Shown piece by piece: positions 40,394 through 48,470 of a stretch of DNA of 64,000 bases; position 1 is the first letter of the stretch; each line of letters starts with the position of its first letter. A program made the translations under genes and the position numbers. The stretch covers positions 7,280,501 through 7,344,500 of the forward strand of contig NZ_JACHMG010000001.1 in the NCBI RefSeq assembly GCF_014204865.1. Reading direction: 5' to 3'. The notes under the pieces are model-generated. The model ran no database searches and was not told the origin of the DNA. It worked only from the letters and a program-made list of their open reading frames with translations. The stretch is from Amycolatopsis jiangsuensis (GTDB lineage Bacteria > Actinomycetota > Actinomycetes > Mycobacteriales > Pseudonocardiaceae).

Positions 40394-43354
40394 TCATCCC
40401 GGCACGGCGTGTTCCTGGCGCGGGCCGGAGGTTTCCGGGAGGCCGTCGACGGGCGGTGCGGCCAGCAGGTCCTTCGCCACCGCGGTGACGGCGTCGAGGG
40501 TGGGATCGCGGACCAGGCGCGGCAGCTCGGCTGTGATCAGGTCGTGCCGGGTCTCGCCGAGCAGATCGCGGGTCAGCGCGGCCAGCATGGCGAGGAACAG
40601 CAGGGAATTGCCGCCCAGCTCATGGAAATCCGCGGTGGGTGCGATGCGCTCGGCGGGGATGCCCAGCAGTCCGGCCCAGATCCCGGCGACCCGTGCGGTC
40701 AGCGGATGGTGGGTGACCGCCTCGGTGGTGCCGGGGAACGGGTTCGGCAGCGCGCTCGGATCGGCCTTGCCGTTGAGCGTGCGGGGGATGTCGTCGACGA
40801 ACACCGTCGCGGCGGGGAGCATGTAGCGGGGCAGTCGGTCGGCGAGATGGGCCAGCACCGTGTCGGTGCCGACCGGATCGCCGACGACGTAGGCGCACAG
40901 CACCTTCTGCTCACCGCTGGCCCGCGGCACCACCACGGCCTGGCGCACCGCGGGATGGGTTTCCAGCGCCGCCACGATCTCGGCCGGTTCGATGCGGTGG
41001 CCCAGCACCTTCACCTGGTCGTCCGTGCGGGCCAGGAACTCCAGCTCACCGCTGGGTAGAATGCGGGCCAGGTCGCCGGTGCGGTAGTAGCGCCGGCCGT
41101 CGGCAAGGGTGACGAAGCGTTCGGCGGTCAGGTCCGGACGGCCTCGGTAACGGCGGGCCAGCTGCCGTCCGCCGATCAGCAGCTCGCCGGAGCGCGACGG
41201 CCGTCCGTGCGGATCGAGCAGCACCACCGTGTTGTTGTCGACCGGCACGCCGATCGGCACTGCCGCGTCGGTGTCCGTGACCGCGTCGAAGCGGTGCACG
41301 GTCATCATGACCGTCGCTTCGGTGGGGCCGTAGCTGTTGATGACCACGCACTCCGGGCCGAACACCTCCTGCGCGCGCCGGGCGACGGCGGTCGTGAGCT
41401 GTTCGCCGATCACCACGAGGGTGCGGAAACCGGACGCCGTGACGCCCAGCCGGTTGATCAGCGCCAGATGGGACGGGGTCAGCGAGAGCGTGGTGGCCCC
41501 GGACGTGGTCAGCAGCCGTTCCAGCAGCTCGTTGCTGATCTCGCCGGGGCAGGTGACGATCGCGCCACCGGCCAGCAGCGGCGGGAAAAGCGTGTTGCCG
41601 GCCAGATCGAAGCCGAGCGACACGAGCAGCGGGGCCCGGGTGGTCGCGTCCAGCGCGAACTCGCGCACGGCCCAGTGCGCGTAGTTCCGCAGCGCCCCGT
41701 GGTCGATCTCGACGCCCTTGGGTTTCCCGGTGGAGCCGGAGGTGTAGATGACGTAGGCCAGCTGGTCGTCGGCGGGCGCCGGTTCGGGAACGTCCGGGTC
41801 CGCGGTGTAGTCGAGGTCCTCGATGACCACGGTGGCACAGCCCGGGGGCGCGAAACCATGGTCACGGGAGCGTTCGACGAGACACACCGGCGCGCCGGAA
41901 TCCTCGAGGACGGCACGGATCCGGCCGTCGGGGTGGTGCGCGTCGATCGGCAGGTACGCCGCTCCGGCACGCAGTACGCCCCACAGTGCGGTGACCGCGG
42001 CGCTCGATCGGTCGCCGACGACCCCGACGAGCGTCTCCTGGCCCACGCCCCGATCGCGCAGCGCGGCGGCGATCACCTCGGCGCGGTGGGTGAATTCGCG
42101 GTAGCCGAGGTCGCCGTCCGGTCCGGACACGGCGATCGCGTCCGGCGTCAGCTCGGCCTGACGCAGGACGCGGGTCACCACATCGGTTTGCACGTCCTGC
42201 ACCACCGCGGTTTCGTTGCCGGGCCAGTGCCGGTCCGGCGAAAGCCCTTCGACGACACGGTCCAGCAGGCCCTCGATCCGGTCCGCGGTGTCCGGTCCGT
42301 CCCACCAGGACAGCGTGATCTCGGTCCGGTCACCGACTTCCAGGATGTTGAAGTCCGGTGCGCCGCCGGGGTTCGGCCGGGACATCAGGTAGGCGGTGCG
42401 ACCGGTGAACCCCGGGCTGTGCCAGGTGTCCGCGCCGACCCGGCCGGCGTGGGAAAGGGAGGCGTGGCTGGGAAAAGCGTCCCGCTCACGGGCCCGCCGG
42501 TCGATCGTCGTGAGCACTTCGTTGAGCTGCTCCAGCGGCATCTCCAGCAGGCTCGCCGGCGGTGCCTTGCGCACCGCGGCGCCCGCGGCGAGTTCGGCGA
42601 GCAGTCGCGAGTGGACACTCTCGGCGTCCTCGTCCGCGCGGACTTCCAGGGTGAAACCGGTCGAGAGGTTCGCCGTGCTGCGCGTGCCGGGGGCGAGATG
42701 GCGCAGATCGACCGGGATGTGGAACACGCCCGACTCCCGACCTGCGGCCGAAACCAGCACTGTCGCCAGCTTCGCCGCGAGGCCGGGGTGGGTGCCCTGC
42801 ACACTGCGGCGGCCGGTGACCGCGCGCGAGTGGTCGGTCGGCTCGAGCGCGCCGAGCACCGGAGCACACGCGTACTCCGGGATCGCGAGGTCGTCGGTCT
42901 CCGGGAGTCCGTCGAAGACCTCCTTGTCGCTCACCGGATCCGGCGCGCCGAGCGGATCCTCGCCGCGCAGCACGCGGAACACGTCGGCCGCCCAGGTCAG
43001 CACCCCCTTGGCGTCCATCACCGCGTGGTCGGCGCGGAACACGATGGACCGCGGATCGCCCTCCACCACGAGCACCTCGCAGGTGCTGCCGGACAACGGT
43101 GCCAGCAGCTCCGCGTGGCCGGCCTCCCGCACCGGAGGGGCCATCCCGCTGTCGGCCCACTGCCGGCCGTCCCGCACCAGCCGGGAGCCGGGGCAGGCCG
43201 CCGAGGCGACCGCCACGGCCTCGCCGAGCCGCGCCACGGTCAGCTCGCCGGCGCCCTCCACCACGATCTGCACGGCGGCGGACAGCTCCGGCGGGTGGCC
43301 AAGGAACCACCATTCGGTGGGGGAGACGGGACGCTGGAAACTGGCCTGTGCCAT
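40394..43354 (-). CDS. NRPS module: condensation-like, adenylation and carrier domains
   Basis: A 986-residue protein. Residues 1-430 resemble a condensation-type acyltransferase with DHAVMDAKG in place of HHxxxDG. Residues about 450-860 form an adenylation domain (YTSGSTGKPKG, NSYGPTEAT, YRTGD, NGKAD). Residues about 880-960 are a carrier protein with the phosphopantetheine Ser in ELGGNSLLFL. A manual reading of the ten specificity positions gives D-L-N-S-V-I-S-V-M-K, for which I can name no substrate. ATG 43354 is preferred; the open frame extends into the StrR gene. With no thioesterase of its own, it may load or extend an amino acid for the PKS line. It follows the StrR gene by 31 bp. Confidence 0.87.
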   Translation of the reverse strand: MAQASFQRPVSPTEWWFLGHPPELSAAVQIVVEGAGELTVARLGEAVAVASAACPGSRLVRDGRQWADSGMAPPVREAGHAELLAPLSGSTCEVLVVEGDPRSIVFRADHAVMDAKGVLTWAADVFRVLRGEDPLGAPDPVSDKEVFDGLPETDDLAIPEYACAPVLGALEPTDHSRAVTGRRSVQGTHPGLAAKLATVLVSAAGRESGVFHIPVDLRHLAPGTRSTANLSTGFTLEVRADEDAESVHSRLLAELAAGAAVRKAPPASLLEMPLEQLNEVLTTIDRRARERDAFPSHASLSHAGRVGADTWHSPGFTGRTAYLMSRPNPGGAPDFNILEVGDRTEITLSWWDGPDTADRIEGLLDRVVEGLSPDRHWPGNETAVVQDVQTDVVTRVLRQAELTPDAIAVSGPDGDLGYREFTHRAEVIAAALRDRGVGQETLVGVVGDRSSAAVTALWGVLRAGAAYLPIDAHHPDGRIRAVLEDSGAPVCLVERSRDHGFAPPGCATVVIEDLDYTADPDVPEPAPADDQLAYVIYTSGSTGKPKGVEIDHGALRNYAHWAVREFALDATTRAPLLVSLGFDLAGNTLFPPLLAGGAIVTCPGEISNELLERLLTTSGATTLSLTPSHLALINRLGVTASGFRTLVVIGEQLTTAVARRAQEVFGPECVVINSYGPTEATVMMTVHRFDAVTDTDAAVPIGVPVDNNTVVLLDPHGRPSRSGELLIGGRQLARRYRGRPDLTAERFVTLADGRRYYRTGDLARILPSGELEFLARTDDQVKVLGHRIEPAEIVAALETHPAVRQAVVVPRASGEQKVLCAYVVGDPVGTDTVLAHLADRLPRYMLPAATVFVDDIPRTLNGKADPSALPNPFPGTTEAVTHHPLTARVAGIWAGLLGIPAERIAPTADFHELGGNSLLFLAMLAALTRDLLGETRHDLITAELPRLVRDPTLDAVTAVAKDLLAAPPVDGLPETSGPRQEHAVPG

Positions 43355-43385
43355 GACGGCTCCTCGGGGCCGGGAGGGGAAGGGA

Positions 43386-44420
43386 TCAGCCGAGCTGCTG
43401 GGCGAACTCCAGCCACATCTCCGCGTAGTGCCGCGCCAGCCCGTGGACCACCTCGGCGCAGTGCGAGGGCACCGCGGTGGCGAGAGTGGACAGCTCGTTC
43501 TTGGCCGCGGCACCGCGGTGCAGCAACCGCAGCAGCTGGCGGCCGTCCTCCTTGCCGCGCAGGGACGGATCGCGCACCAGCTTCGCCAGCAGCGGGCCGG
43601 GGTCCGGACGCCGGAGCTCCGGCACTGCCACCGGGGCGGGCGCCGGTACCGCGGGAGCTGGTGCGGGCACAGCTGCGGTGTCCCCGGCGGGATGTGCGGT
43701 TGCGGGAGGTACGGGCGCGGTGGTACCAGCGGGCGGAGCACCGCAGGCCAAGCGTTTGCGCACGTCGCTCACCGTCGCCGGGGACACGCCGGCCCGGCGC
43801 GCGATCTCGCGCAGGGAAGCGTCGGGGTGCTCGCCGATCAGGGCGGCGGCGCGGTTGCGGCCCGCGGCCTTGTCCAGCGGGTGCAGCTTGCCGTCGCGGC
43901 CGACGCGGGCGGCCGGCTGGCTGGTGGCGTCGCCGAGTCCGCGCCGCACGATCGCGACCGTCTTCGCGCTCAGTCCCGCGACGTCGGCGATGGCCCGGTC
44001 GGACAGGTGCGGATGGGTCGACACGATGCGCCGCGCGGCCGTGCGACGGTCCTCCTGGGACAGCGGGAGGCCATGGGTCACGTTGGCCCGCACCGCACGC
44101 AGGAACGCGTCCTCGGCGGTGCCGTCGAAGTACTCGACCGCGATCGTGGCGTGCCCGTTGGCGGCCGCGGCGAGCAGGCGGTGCGTGCCGTCGATGACGC
44201 GCATCGTGTGGCGGTCCACCAGGATCGGCGGCAGCGGTCCGTCGATCGCCGCGAGCCGTGCGACGTGCTCGGGGTCCGCGCCGCCACGGCGTGGCGAGTC
44301 GGCGGGCAGCAGGGTGGCGACGGGCACCTGCGCGCGGGTGGCGGTGACAGTGGCGGTGACATCGGTCAGGTGGACCGGCCGCGGATGTTCGGGCAGGGCG
44401 AAATCATGAGCGCTGGTCAA
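43386..44420 (-). CDS. StrR-family pathway-specific activator
   Basis: A 344-residue regulator. The N-terminal ParB-like domain carries LLPADSPRRGG, LPPILVDRHTMRVIDGTHRL and ANVTHGLPLSQEDR, followed by helix-turn-helix segments (LSDRAIADVAGLSAKTVAIVRRGL; ASLREIARRAGVSPATVSDV), a Pro/Ala linker and a helical C-terminus. These blocks match StrR, NovG and similar antibiotic-cluster activators. TTG 44420 is chosen because GGGGAG lies 9 bp upstream; TTG 44429 would touch it. StrR proteins bind GTTC...N11...GAAC inverted repeats, and two copies of that geometry lie at 48032 and 50719 in this cluster. NRPS is the next gene, probably co-transcribed. Confidence 0.85.
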   Translation of the reverse strand: MTSAHDFALPEHPRPVHLTDVTATVTATRAQVPVATLLPADSPRRGGADPEHVARLAAIDGPLPPILVDRHTMRVIDGTHRLLAAAANGHATIAVEYFDGTAEDAFLRAVRANVTHGLPLSQEDRRTAARRIVSTHPHLSDRAIADVAGLSAKTVAIVRRGLGDATSQPAARVGRDGKLHPLDKAAGRNRAAALIGEHPDASLREIARRAGVSPATVSDVRKRLACGAPPAGTTAPVPPATAHPAGDTAAVPAPAPAVPAPAPVAVPELRRPDPGPLLAKLVRDPSLRGKEDGRQLLRLLHRGAAAKNELSTLATAVPSHCAEVVHGLARHYAEMWLEFAQQLG

Positions 44421-44953
44421 GCGATTCAACTCCCCAGAAAAGGTCGGATCGGGTCTGCCCGCCGCGCCGCGGGCAGGAAGACATCACCACTTCGCCCCGG
44501 GACAGGCGGCAGAACAAGTGGTGCGAAAAACGAACAACGGGGAAACGGCTAAGGCTTCCCGGCCGGAACCGGACCCGGCTCGTGCGCCCTGTGGCGCACG
44601 AGCCCCGGACGTTGCCCGAACCGTCCGCAAGGGACGGTGACGCGGGTGAGAACCCGAAGAGGAGTCGACGATGTCGCACGGAAAGCCGGGCACGATCGGG
44701 CCCGGCGTGGTGGTGACGAATACGGGCCCGAAGCCCGTGGCGCGGCCGTACCGGCCGCGAAAAACCGCTCAGCCATATGTCCCCCAGAACAGTTGGCCAG
44801 AAGGGTCGGCAGTGCTGCCGCTCGCGAATTCAGAATTACTGATTCACCCAGTCGTGTCAAGGGTTTACGAGGCACACCCTTGGTATGTCAAACTATCTCC
44901 AATATGTCCGTTTTGCACCGCGGTTGTGATGGTGTGGAAATGCGTGGTCTCGG
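44421..44953. other. 533-bp gap with hairpins, low-GC patch and a possible short ORF
   Basis: This gap separates StrR from the response regulator. It holds an 8-bp inverted repeat CACCACTT/AAGTGGTG (44485-44492 and 44516-44523), three successive hairpins (44577-44604, 44621-44637, about 44643-44656), a clear AGGAG-type ribosome site before ATG 44671, and a stretch from about 44815 to 44950 that is visibly richer in A/T than its surroundings. The frame from 44671 begins MSHGKPGTIGPGVVVTNTG but stays open to 45114, antisense to the response regulator. Its true extent and reality are uncertain. Confidence 0.45.
44577..44656 (+). ncRNA. Possible structured leader of three hairpins
   Basis: GGCTCGTGCGCC pairs perfectly with GGCGCACGAGCC (44577-44588/44593-44604, loop CTGT). 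CCGTCC pairs with GGACGG (44621-44626/44632-44637). CGGGT then pairs with ACCCG around GAGA. They are followed by GAGGAGTCGACG and ATG 44671. I recognise no known riboswitch. The first hairpin alone could be a terminator for either direction. Confidence 0.35.
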
Positions 44954-45562
44954 TCACAGCCAGCCCCGTTCCTCGGCGACCCGCAGGGCCTCGATGCGGT
45001 TGCGCGTCCCCGTTTTGGTGGTGGCCGCCGAAACGTAGTTGCGCACCGTGCCGTCGGACAGGTACAGGCGCGAGGCGATCTGCGCGATGCTCGCGCCCGA
45101 GCGGGCCGCGATGAGCACGTCGCGCTCCCGCGCGGTCAGCGGGGACTCGCCCGCCGCGAGGGTGGCCACGGCCAGCGCCGGATCGACGACGCGTTCCCCG
45201 GCGCGTACCCGGCGGATGGCGTCGGCGAGCACGTCGGCGGGGGAGTCCTTGACCACGAACCCGACCGCGCCCGCCTCGATCGCCCGGCGCAGGTAGCCCG
45301 CGCGGCCGAACGTGGTGAGCATGATGATCCGGCAGTCCGGCCGCTGCTCGTGCAGCACCGCGGCCGCGGCCAGCCCGTCCAGGCCGGGCATCTCGATGTC
45401 CAGCAGCGCCACGTCCGGCTCGTGCGCGGACGCCGCGGACGCGACCTCGTCGCCGCGGCCGACCGCGGCGACGACCTCGAAATCGTCCTCCTGGCTCAGC
45501 AGCGAGCACAGCGCCTCCCGGACCAGTTCCTGGTCGTCGGCGAGCAGCAGTCTGGTGGTCAT
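44954..45562 (-). CDS. NarL/DesR-type response regulator
   Basis: A 202-residue response regulator. The receiver domain shows acidic DD at 9-10, the phospho-acceptor Asp55 in ALLDIEMPGLDG and the Lys in VVKDSP. A LuxR-type helix-turn-helix follows (LTARERDVLIAARSGASIAQIASRLYLSDGTVRNYVSAA). Its start overlaps the stop of the histidine kinase gene by four bases, so it is its partner. Being inside the natural-product cluster it may connect production to a membrane signal, but no target site is identified. Confidence 0.88.
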   Translation of the reverse strand: MTTRLLLADDQELVREALCSLLSQEDDFEVVAAVGRGDEVASAASAHEPDVALLDIEMPGLDGLAAAAVLHEQRPDCRIIMLTTFGRAGYLRRAIEAGAVGFVVKDSPADVLADAIRRVRAGERVVDPALAVATLAAGESPLTARERDVLIAARSGASIAQIASRLYLSDGTVRNYVSAATTKTGTRNRIEALRVAEERGWL

Positions 45563-46695
45563 GCCGGGGTGGCCGCCTTCCGTTCCAGCGACACCCGCAG
45601 GCGCCAGCCGTTTCCCGTCGGTCCCGCGTGCACGGTGCCGCCGGCGAGCGCCACGCGTTCGCGCAGCATCGCCAGCCCGTTGCCCGGTTCGGGCGCGCCG
45701 ATCCCGCCGCCGTCGTCGACGACCTCGACCGCCGACGACGACAGCACGACCGTGCACCGGCTCGCGTGCGCGTGGCGGACGACGTTGGTCAGGCCCTCGC
45801 GTACCGCCCAGCCGAAGAGCTCCTGCTGGGCGGTGTCGAGCACTTCGCTCGCGGTGGGCAGGTCGGCCGCGATACCGGAGGCACGCAGCAGTTCCTTGCC
45901 ACGGGCCAGCTCCGTCGTCAGCGTCACGTCGCGGTAGCCGGACACGGCCGCGCGCACGTCGGTCAGCGCCTGCCGCGAGAGCTTGCCGATCTCCGCGATC
46001 TCCGCGACCGCGCCGGATTCCTCCTTGGCCGCGATGCGGTGCGCGAGGTCGGTCTTGATGGCGATGGCGGTCAGCGAATGACCCAGCAGGTCGTGCAGGT
46101 CCCTGGCGATCCTGGTCCGTTCGGACACGGACGCGAGCCGGGCGACCTCGGCGCGGGCCTCCAGCAGCGCGCCGTTGGCACGCACCGTCTCGGAGAACGC
46201 GTACACGATCAGCACGGTGCTGGCCATCATGATGCCCTCGAGCCAGCCCGGATCGCTGTGCCACGGACGGACCGCCCACGGGACGACGACCGCGGCCACG
46301 GTCGCCACCGCGGCGTACGGCAGCGCGCGCTTGCCCCGGAAGTACGTGGCGACGGCCACGACGACCGCACCGAGGAAGAAGGCTTCGGCCTGGGCGAAGG
46401 GCAGCGCCGCGAGGAAGAGCGCCGCGGTCCCGGCCTGCAGCCACCGGAACCGCCGCCAGGCCAGCTGCGTGGCGGCGATCGCGGCGAGCACGTAGCAGAC
46501 GCAGAAGCAGGCCACGATCAGCAGTCCGAGTGCTTCGTCCTGGGGACGCCGGGCGTGCTGGGCCACCGCGACGGCGGCCACGACGGGGTAGATGAGCATG
46601 CCCGAGGCGAGCGCGAGCCGTCGCCATCCCTGCGCCCACCGCGGCGTCGAACCGCCGGGCCGGCGCTGCGCGCGCACCTCGTCTTCGTCGGGCAC
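45559..46695 (-). CDS. DesK-like sensor histidine kinase
   Basis: A 378-residue sensor kinase. About five to six membrane segments occupy residues 25-165 without a large extracellular domain. The dimerisation helix ERTRIARDLHDLLGHSLTAI has the phospho-His, and the ATPase part has REGLTNVVRHAHA and VVDDGGGIG. This architecture senses membrane state or small lipophilic ligands in related systems. GTG 46695 follows GGGAG; ATG 46791 would add a basic N-terminal tail. It is coupled to the response regulator. The 227-bp divergent region with the DUF5988 gene holds the promoters of both. Confidence 0.85.
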   Translation of the reverse strand: MPDEDEVRAQRRPGGSTPRWAQGWRRLALASGMLIYPVVAAVAVAQHARRPQDEALGLLIVACFCVCYVLAAIAATQLAWRRFRWLQAGTAALFLAALPFAQAEAFFLGAVVVAVATYFRGKRALPYAAVATVAAVVVPWAVRPWHSDPGWLEGIMMASTVLIVYAFSETVRANGALLEARAEVARLASVSERTRIARDLHDLLGHSLTAIAIKTDLAHRIAAKEESGAVAEIAEIGKLSRQALTDVRAAVSGYRDVTLTTELARGKELLRASGIAADLPTASEVLDTAQQELFGWAVREGLTNVVRHAHASRCTVVLSSSAVEVVDDGGGIGAPEPGNGLAMLRERVALAGGTVHAGPTGNGWRLRVSLERKAATPA

Positions 46696-46922
46696 TTCAC
46701 TCCCTCGGGTCTGCTCCGGATCCCATCGTGCCCGGGCGGGGCGGCGTCCTGTAGTGAGCAGCCGCATCGTTGCGGCCATGACTTTTGTCATGAGCCGAAC
46801 GCAGCAGCGGTGCGGGACGTTCAGCCGGAGCGGCCGGTTCGGTGTGATCTGTGCGATATTCTCGCGGCCTGGGGGGAATTGTTCCGCACTGGGTGGAGAA
46901 ACCTATCCGAGGAGTTTTCGTC

Positions 46923-47147
46923 ATGACGGACATCGGCTATGAGAACGCGGTGGAAAGCACGGTCGCCGGCACGCTCGAAGGGGGTCCGGACAGCATTCCC
47001 GGCGCCGCCCGGGTCTGCGCGGTGACCGCGTCGCAGGACAAGGTCAAGGTGGCGCACCTCGGTGGCTACGAGCACTTCGAGCGGATCCCCGGACCGCGCA
47101 CCGAGCCGGTTTTCCGCTGGACGATGCGGACGAAGGCGGCGGAGTAG
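46923..47147 (+). CDS. DUF5988-like small protein
   Basis: A 74-residue protein. The segment LEGGPDSIPGAARVCAV, KVKVAHLGGYEHFER and VFRWTMRTKAAE match the small DUF5988 proteins often found in actinomycete antibiotic clusters. Their function is unknown; the size and conserved GYEHFE core suggest a small accessory or regulatory protein. ATG 46923 follows GAGGAG. It forms its own unit: a promoter region with a TATT-rich -10 (about 46855-46862) upstream and a strong terminator directly after the stop. Confidence 0.75.
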   Translation: MTDIGYENAVESTVAGTLEGGPDSIPGAARVCAVTASQDKVKVAHLGGYEHFERIPGPRTEPVFRWTMRTKAAE

Positions 47148-47153
47148 GAGCGG

Positions 47154-47186
47154 CGCCTCTCGCGCCCGGCGTGGGCGCGAGAGGCG
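47154..47186. terminator. Strong bidirectional terminator
   Basis: CGCCTCTCGCGCCC (47154-47167) and GGGCGCGAGAGGCG (47173-47186) form a perfect 14-bp stem with a 5-nt loop. It separates the convergent DUF5988 and thioesterase genes. Confidence 0.85.
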
Positions 47187-47221
47187 TTCAGCCGCGGCCG
47201 CGCCGCAGGTGGACACCCCGG

Positions 47222-47986
47222 TCAGGGAACTGCCGGCGCTCCGGAGAAATGGTTGTCCAGCAATGCGATGATCTTCGGCATTTCGGTGGTCAGGAAGAAA
47301 TGTCCGCCGGCGTACACCTGCATGGTGAAACCGCCGGTGGTGTGGTGTTCCCATTCCCGCGCCTCGGCGACCGGCGTTTTCGGATCGGCGTCGCCGGTGA
47401 GCGCCACGATCGGGCAGGACACGGTGTCCCCGGGCGCACAGCGGTAGGTCTCCACGGCGCGGTAGTCCGCGCGCAGGGCCGGCAGCGCCGCCCGCATCAG
47501 GTCCTCGTCGTCGAGGACGAGCGAGGCCGAACCGTCGAGCCGCTTGATCTCGGCGAGGATCGCCTCGTCCCCGCCTCGGTGCACGACCTCCTCGCGACCG
47601 GTCGCCGGGCCGCGGCGGCCGGAGACGAACAACCCGGCGACCGGGGTGCCCTCGGCCTCGAACCGCCGGGCCACCTCGAACGCGACGGCCGCGCCCATGC
47701 TGTGCCCGAACAGGGTCAGCGGCAGCTCGGGTTCGGCGCGCAGCACCTCGTGCAGACGGTCGGCGAGCACCCCGAGGTCGTCGATCGGCGGTTCACCGCG
47801 GCGGTCCTGGCGGCCCGGATACTGGATCGCGACGACGTCGACGGCCGAGCGCAGCGCGAAGGGGACCGGGCGGTAGAAGGGGGCGGTGCCGCCCGCGTGC
47901 GGGAAGCAGACCAGCCGCGCCACGGCGTCCGGGCGCTCGCGGTACCGGCGGCACCACAGGCCGTCCTCGAATCGGGGTGCGGACAT
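47222..47986 (-). CDS. Type II thioesterase
   Basis: A 254-residue alpha/beta hydrolase of the type II (editing) thioesterase family. LVCFPHAGGTAPFYRPVP is the N-terminal block, LFGHSMGAAVAFE holds the catalytic Ser, and the conserved GGHFFL near the C-terminus holds the His. These enzymes free stalled PKS or NRPS carrier proteins. ATG 47986 is the family start. The gene is transcribed leftwards from the region that contains a StrR-type site (48032-48060), so the site may act on it as well as on the divergent genes. Confidence 0.9.
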   Translation of the reverse strand: MSAPRFEDGLWCRRYRERPDAVARLVCFPHAGGTAPFYRPVPFALRSAVDVVAIQYPGRQDRRGEPPIDDLGVLADRLHEVLRAEPELPLTLFGHSMGAAVAFEVARRFEAEGTPVAGLFVSGRRGPATGREEVVHRGGDEAILAEIKRLDGSASLVLDDEDLMRAALPALRADYRAVETYRCAPGDTVSCPIVALTGDADPKTPVAEAREWEHHTTGGFTMQVYAGGHFFLTTEMPKIIALLDNHFSGAPAVP

Positions 47987-48031
47987 GGTTTCTCCGTTCC
48001 GGGAAGGGGTTTTCCCGCCAAACGTACCCGT

Positions 48032-48097
48032 GTTCAGCTGCGGACCCGGCCCGGCTGAACGCGCTGCTTGCGCCGCCGCGGGGCCGGTGGTTAGCGT
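48032..48097 (+). promoter_or_regulatory. StrR-type operator and promoter
   Basis: GTTCAGCTG (48032-48040), 11 bp, then CGGCTGAAC (48052-48060): a 9-11-9 inverted repeat with the geometry of the StrR site GTTCGActG-N11-CagTcGAAc. A -35-like TTGCGC (48068-48073) and TAGCGT (48092-48097), 18 bp apart, follow. The activator site thus ends 7 bp before -35. Both half-sites recur identically at 50719-50747. Confidence 0.78.
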
Positions 48098-48155
48098 CCG
48101 TGACCGCCGGCCGAACGACCATTGTCCAGCAGTGACGGAATTGAGGTGGGCAGCG

Positions 48156-48470
48156 ATGGGGTACAAGTTCTCCCTGGTCCTGAACCGCGAGCTGACCGAC
48201 GAGGAAACGGTGGCGCTCAAGGGTGCCATCCGGGCCGACGTGTCCTTCGGCGACGACACGCTCCCGACCGACGCCGCGGTCGCGGTGGCGAAGCTCGACA
48301 TCGACGACGAGGTCTCGCCGACGCTCGCCGAGTCGATCGAGGCGGCGTTCGAGGCGGTCCGCGGGGTCGAAGGGCTCAGCGTCCCGGGCCTGAGTGTGCC
48401 GGCCCAGCCGGCGGGCCCGGCGTCGCAGGACGCGCCTGCCGACAGCGAACCGGCCGGCTCCGCGGCATGA
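48156..48470 (+). CDS. Small acidic protein coupled to a class II aldolase
   Basis: A 104-residue acidic protein. The N-terminal MGYKFSLVLNRELTDEETVALKGA and the DTLPTDAAVAVAKLDIDDE segment form an alpha/beta-like core; the last 30 residues are a Pro/Ala/Ser-rich tail. I do not recognise the family. ATG 48156 follows GAGGTGGG. Its stop overlaps the aldolase start (ATGA), so the two are made together. The StrR-type site lies about 96 bp upstream. A small binding or accessory role in the cluster is possible. Confidence 0.65.
   Translation: MGYKFSLVLNRELTDEETVALKGAIRADVSFGDDTLPTDAAVAVAKLDIDDEVSPTLAESIEAAFEAVRGVEGLSVPGLSVPAQPAGPASQDAPADSEPAGSAA

Noticed and set aside
44577-44660. Possible TPP-like or other known riboswitch, suggested by GGGT-GAGA-ACCC before an ATG.
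   Set aside because: The other conserved TPP blocks are missing and the downstream frame is not a thiamine gene; kept only as an unnamed structured region.
47186-47214. GTTCAGCCG-N11-CAGGTGGAC, a degenerate StrR-like site.
   Set aside because: It lies between the 3' ends of convergent genes, overlaps the terminator tail and matches only 7 of 9 positions in the right half; probably chance or decayed.
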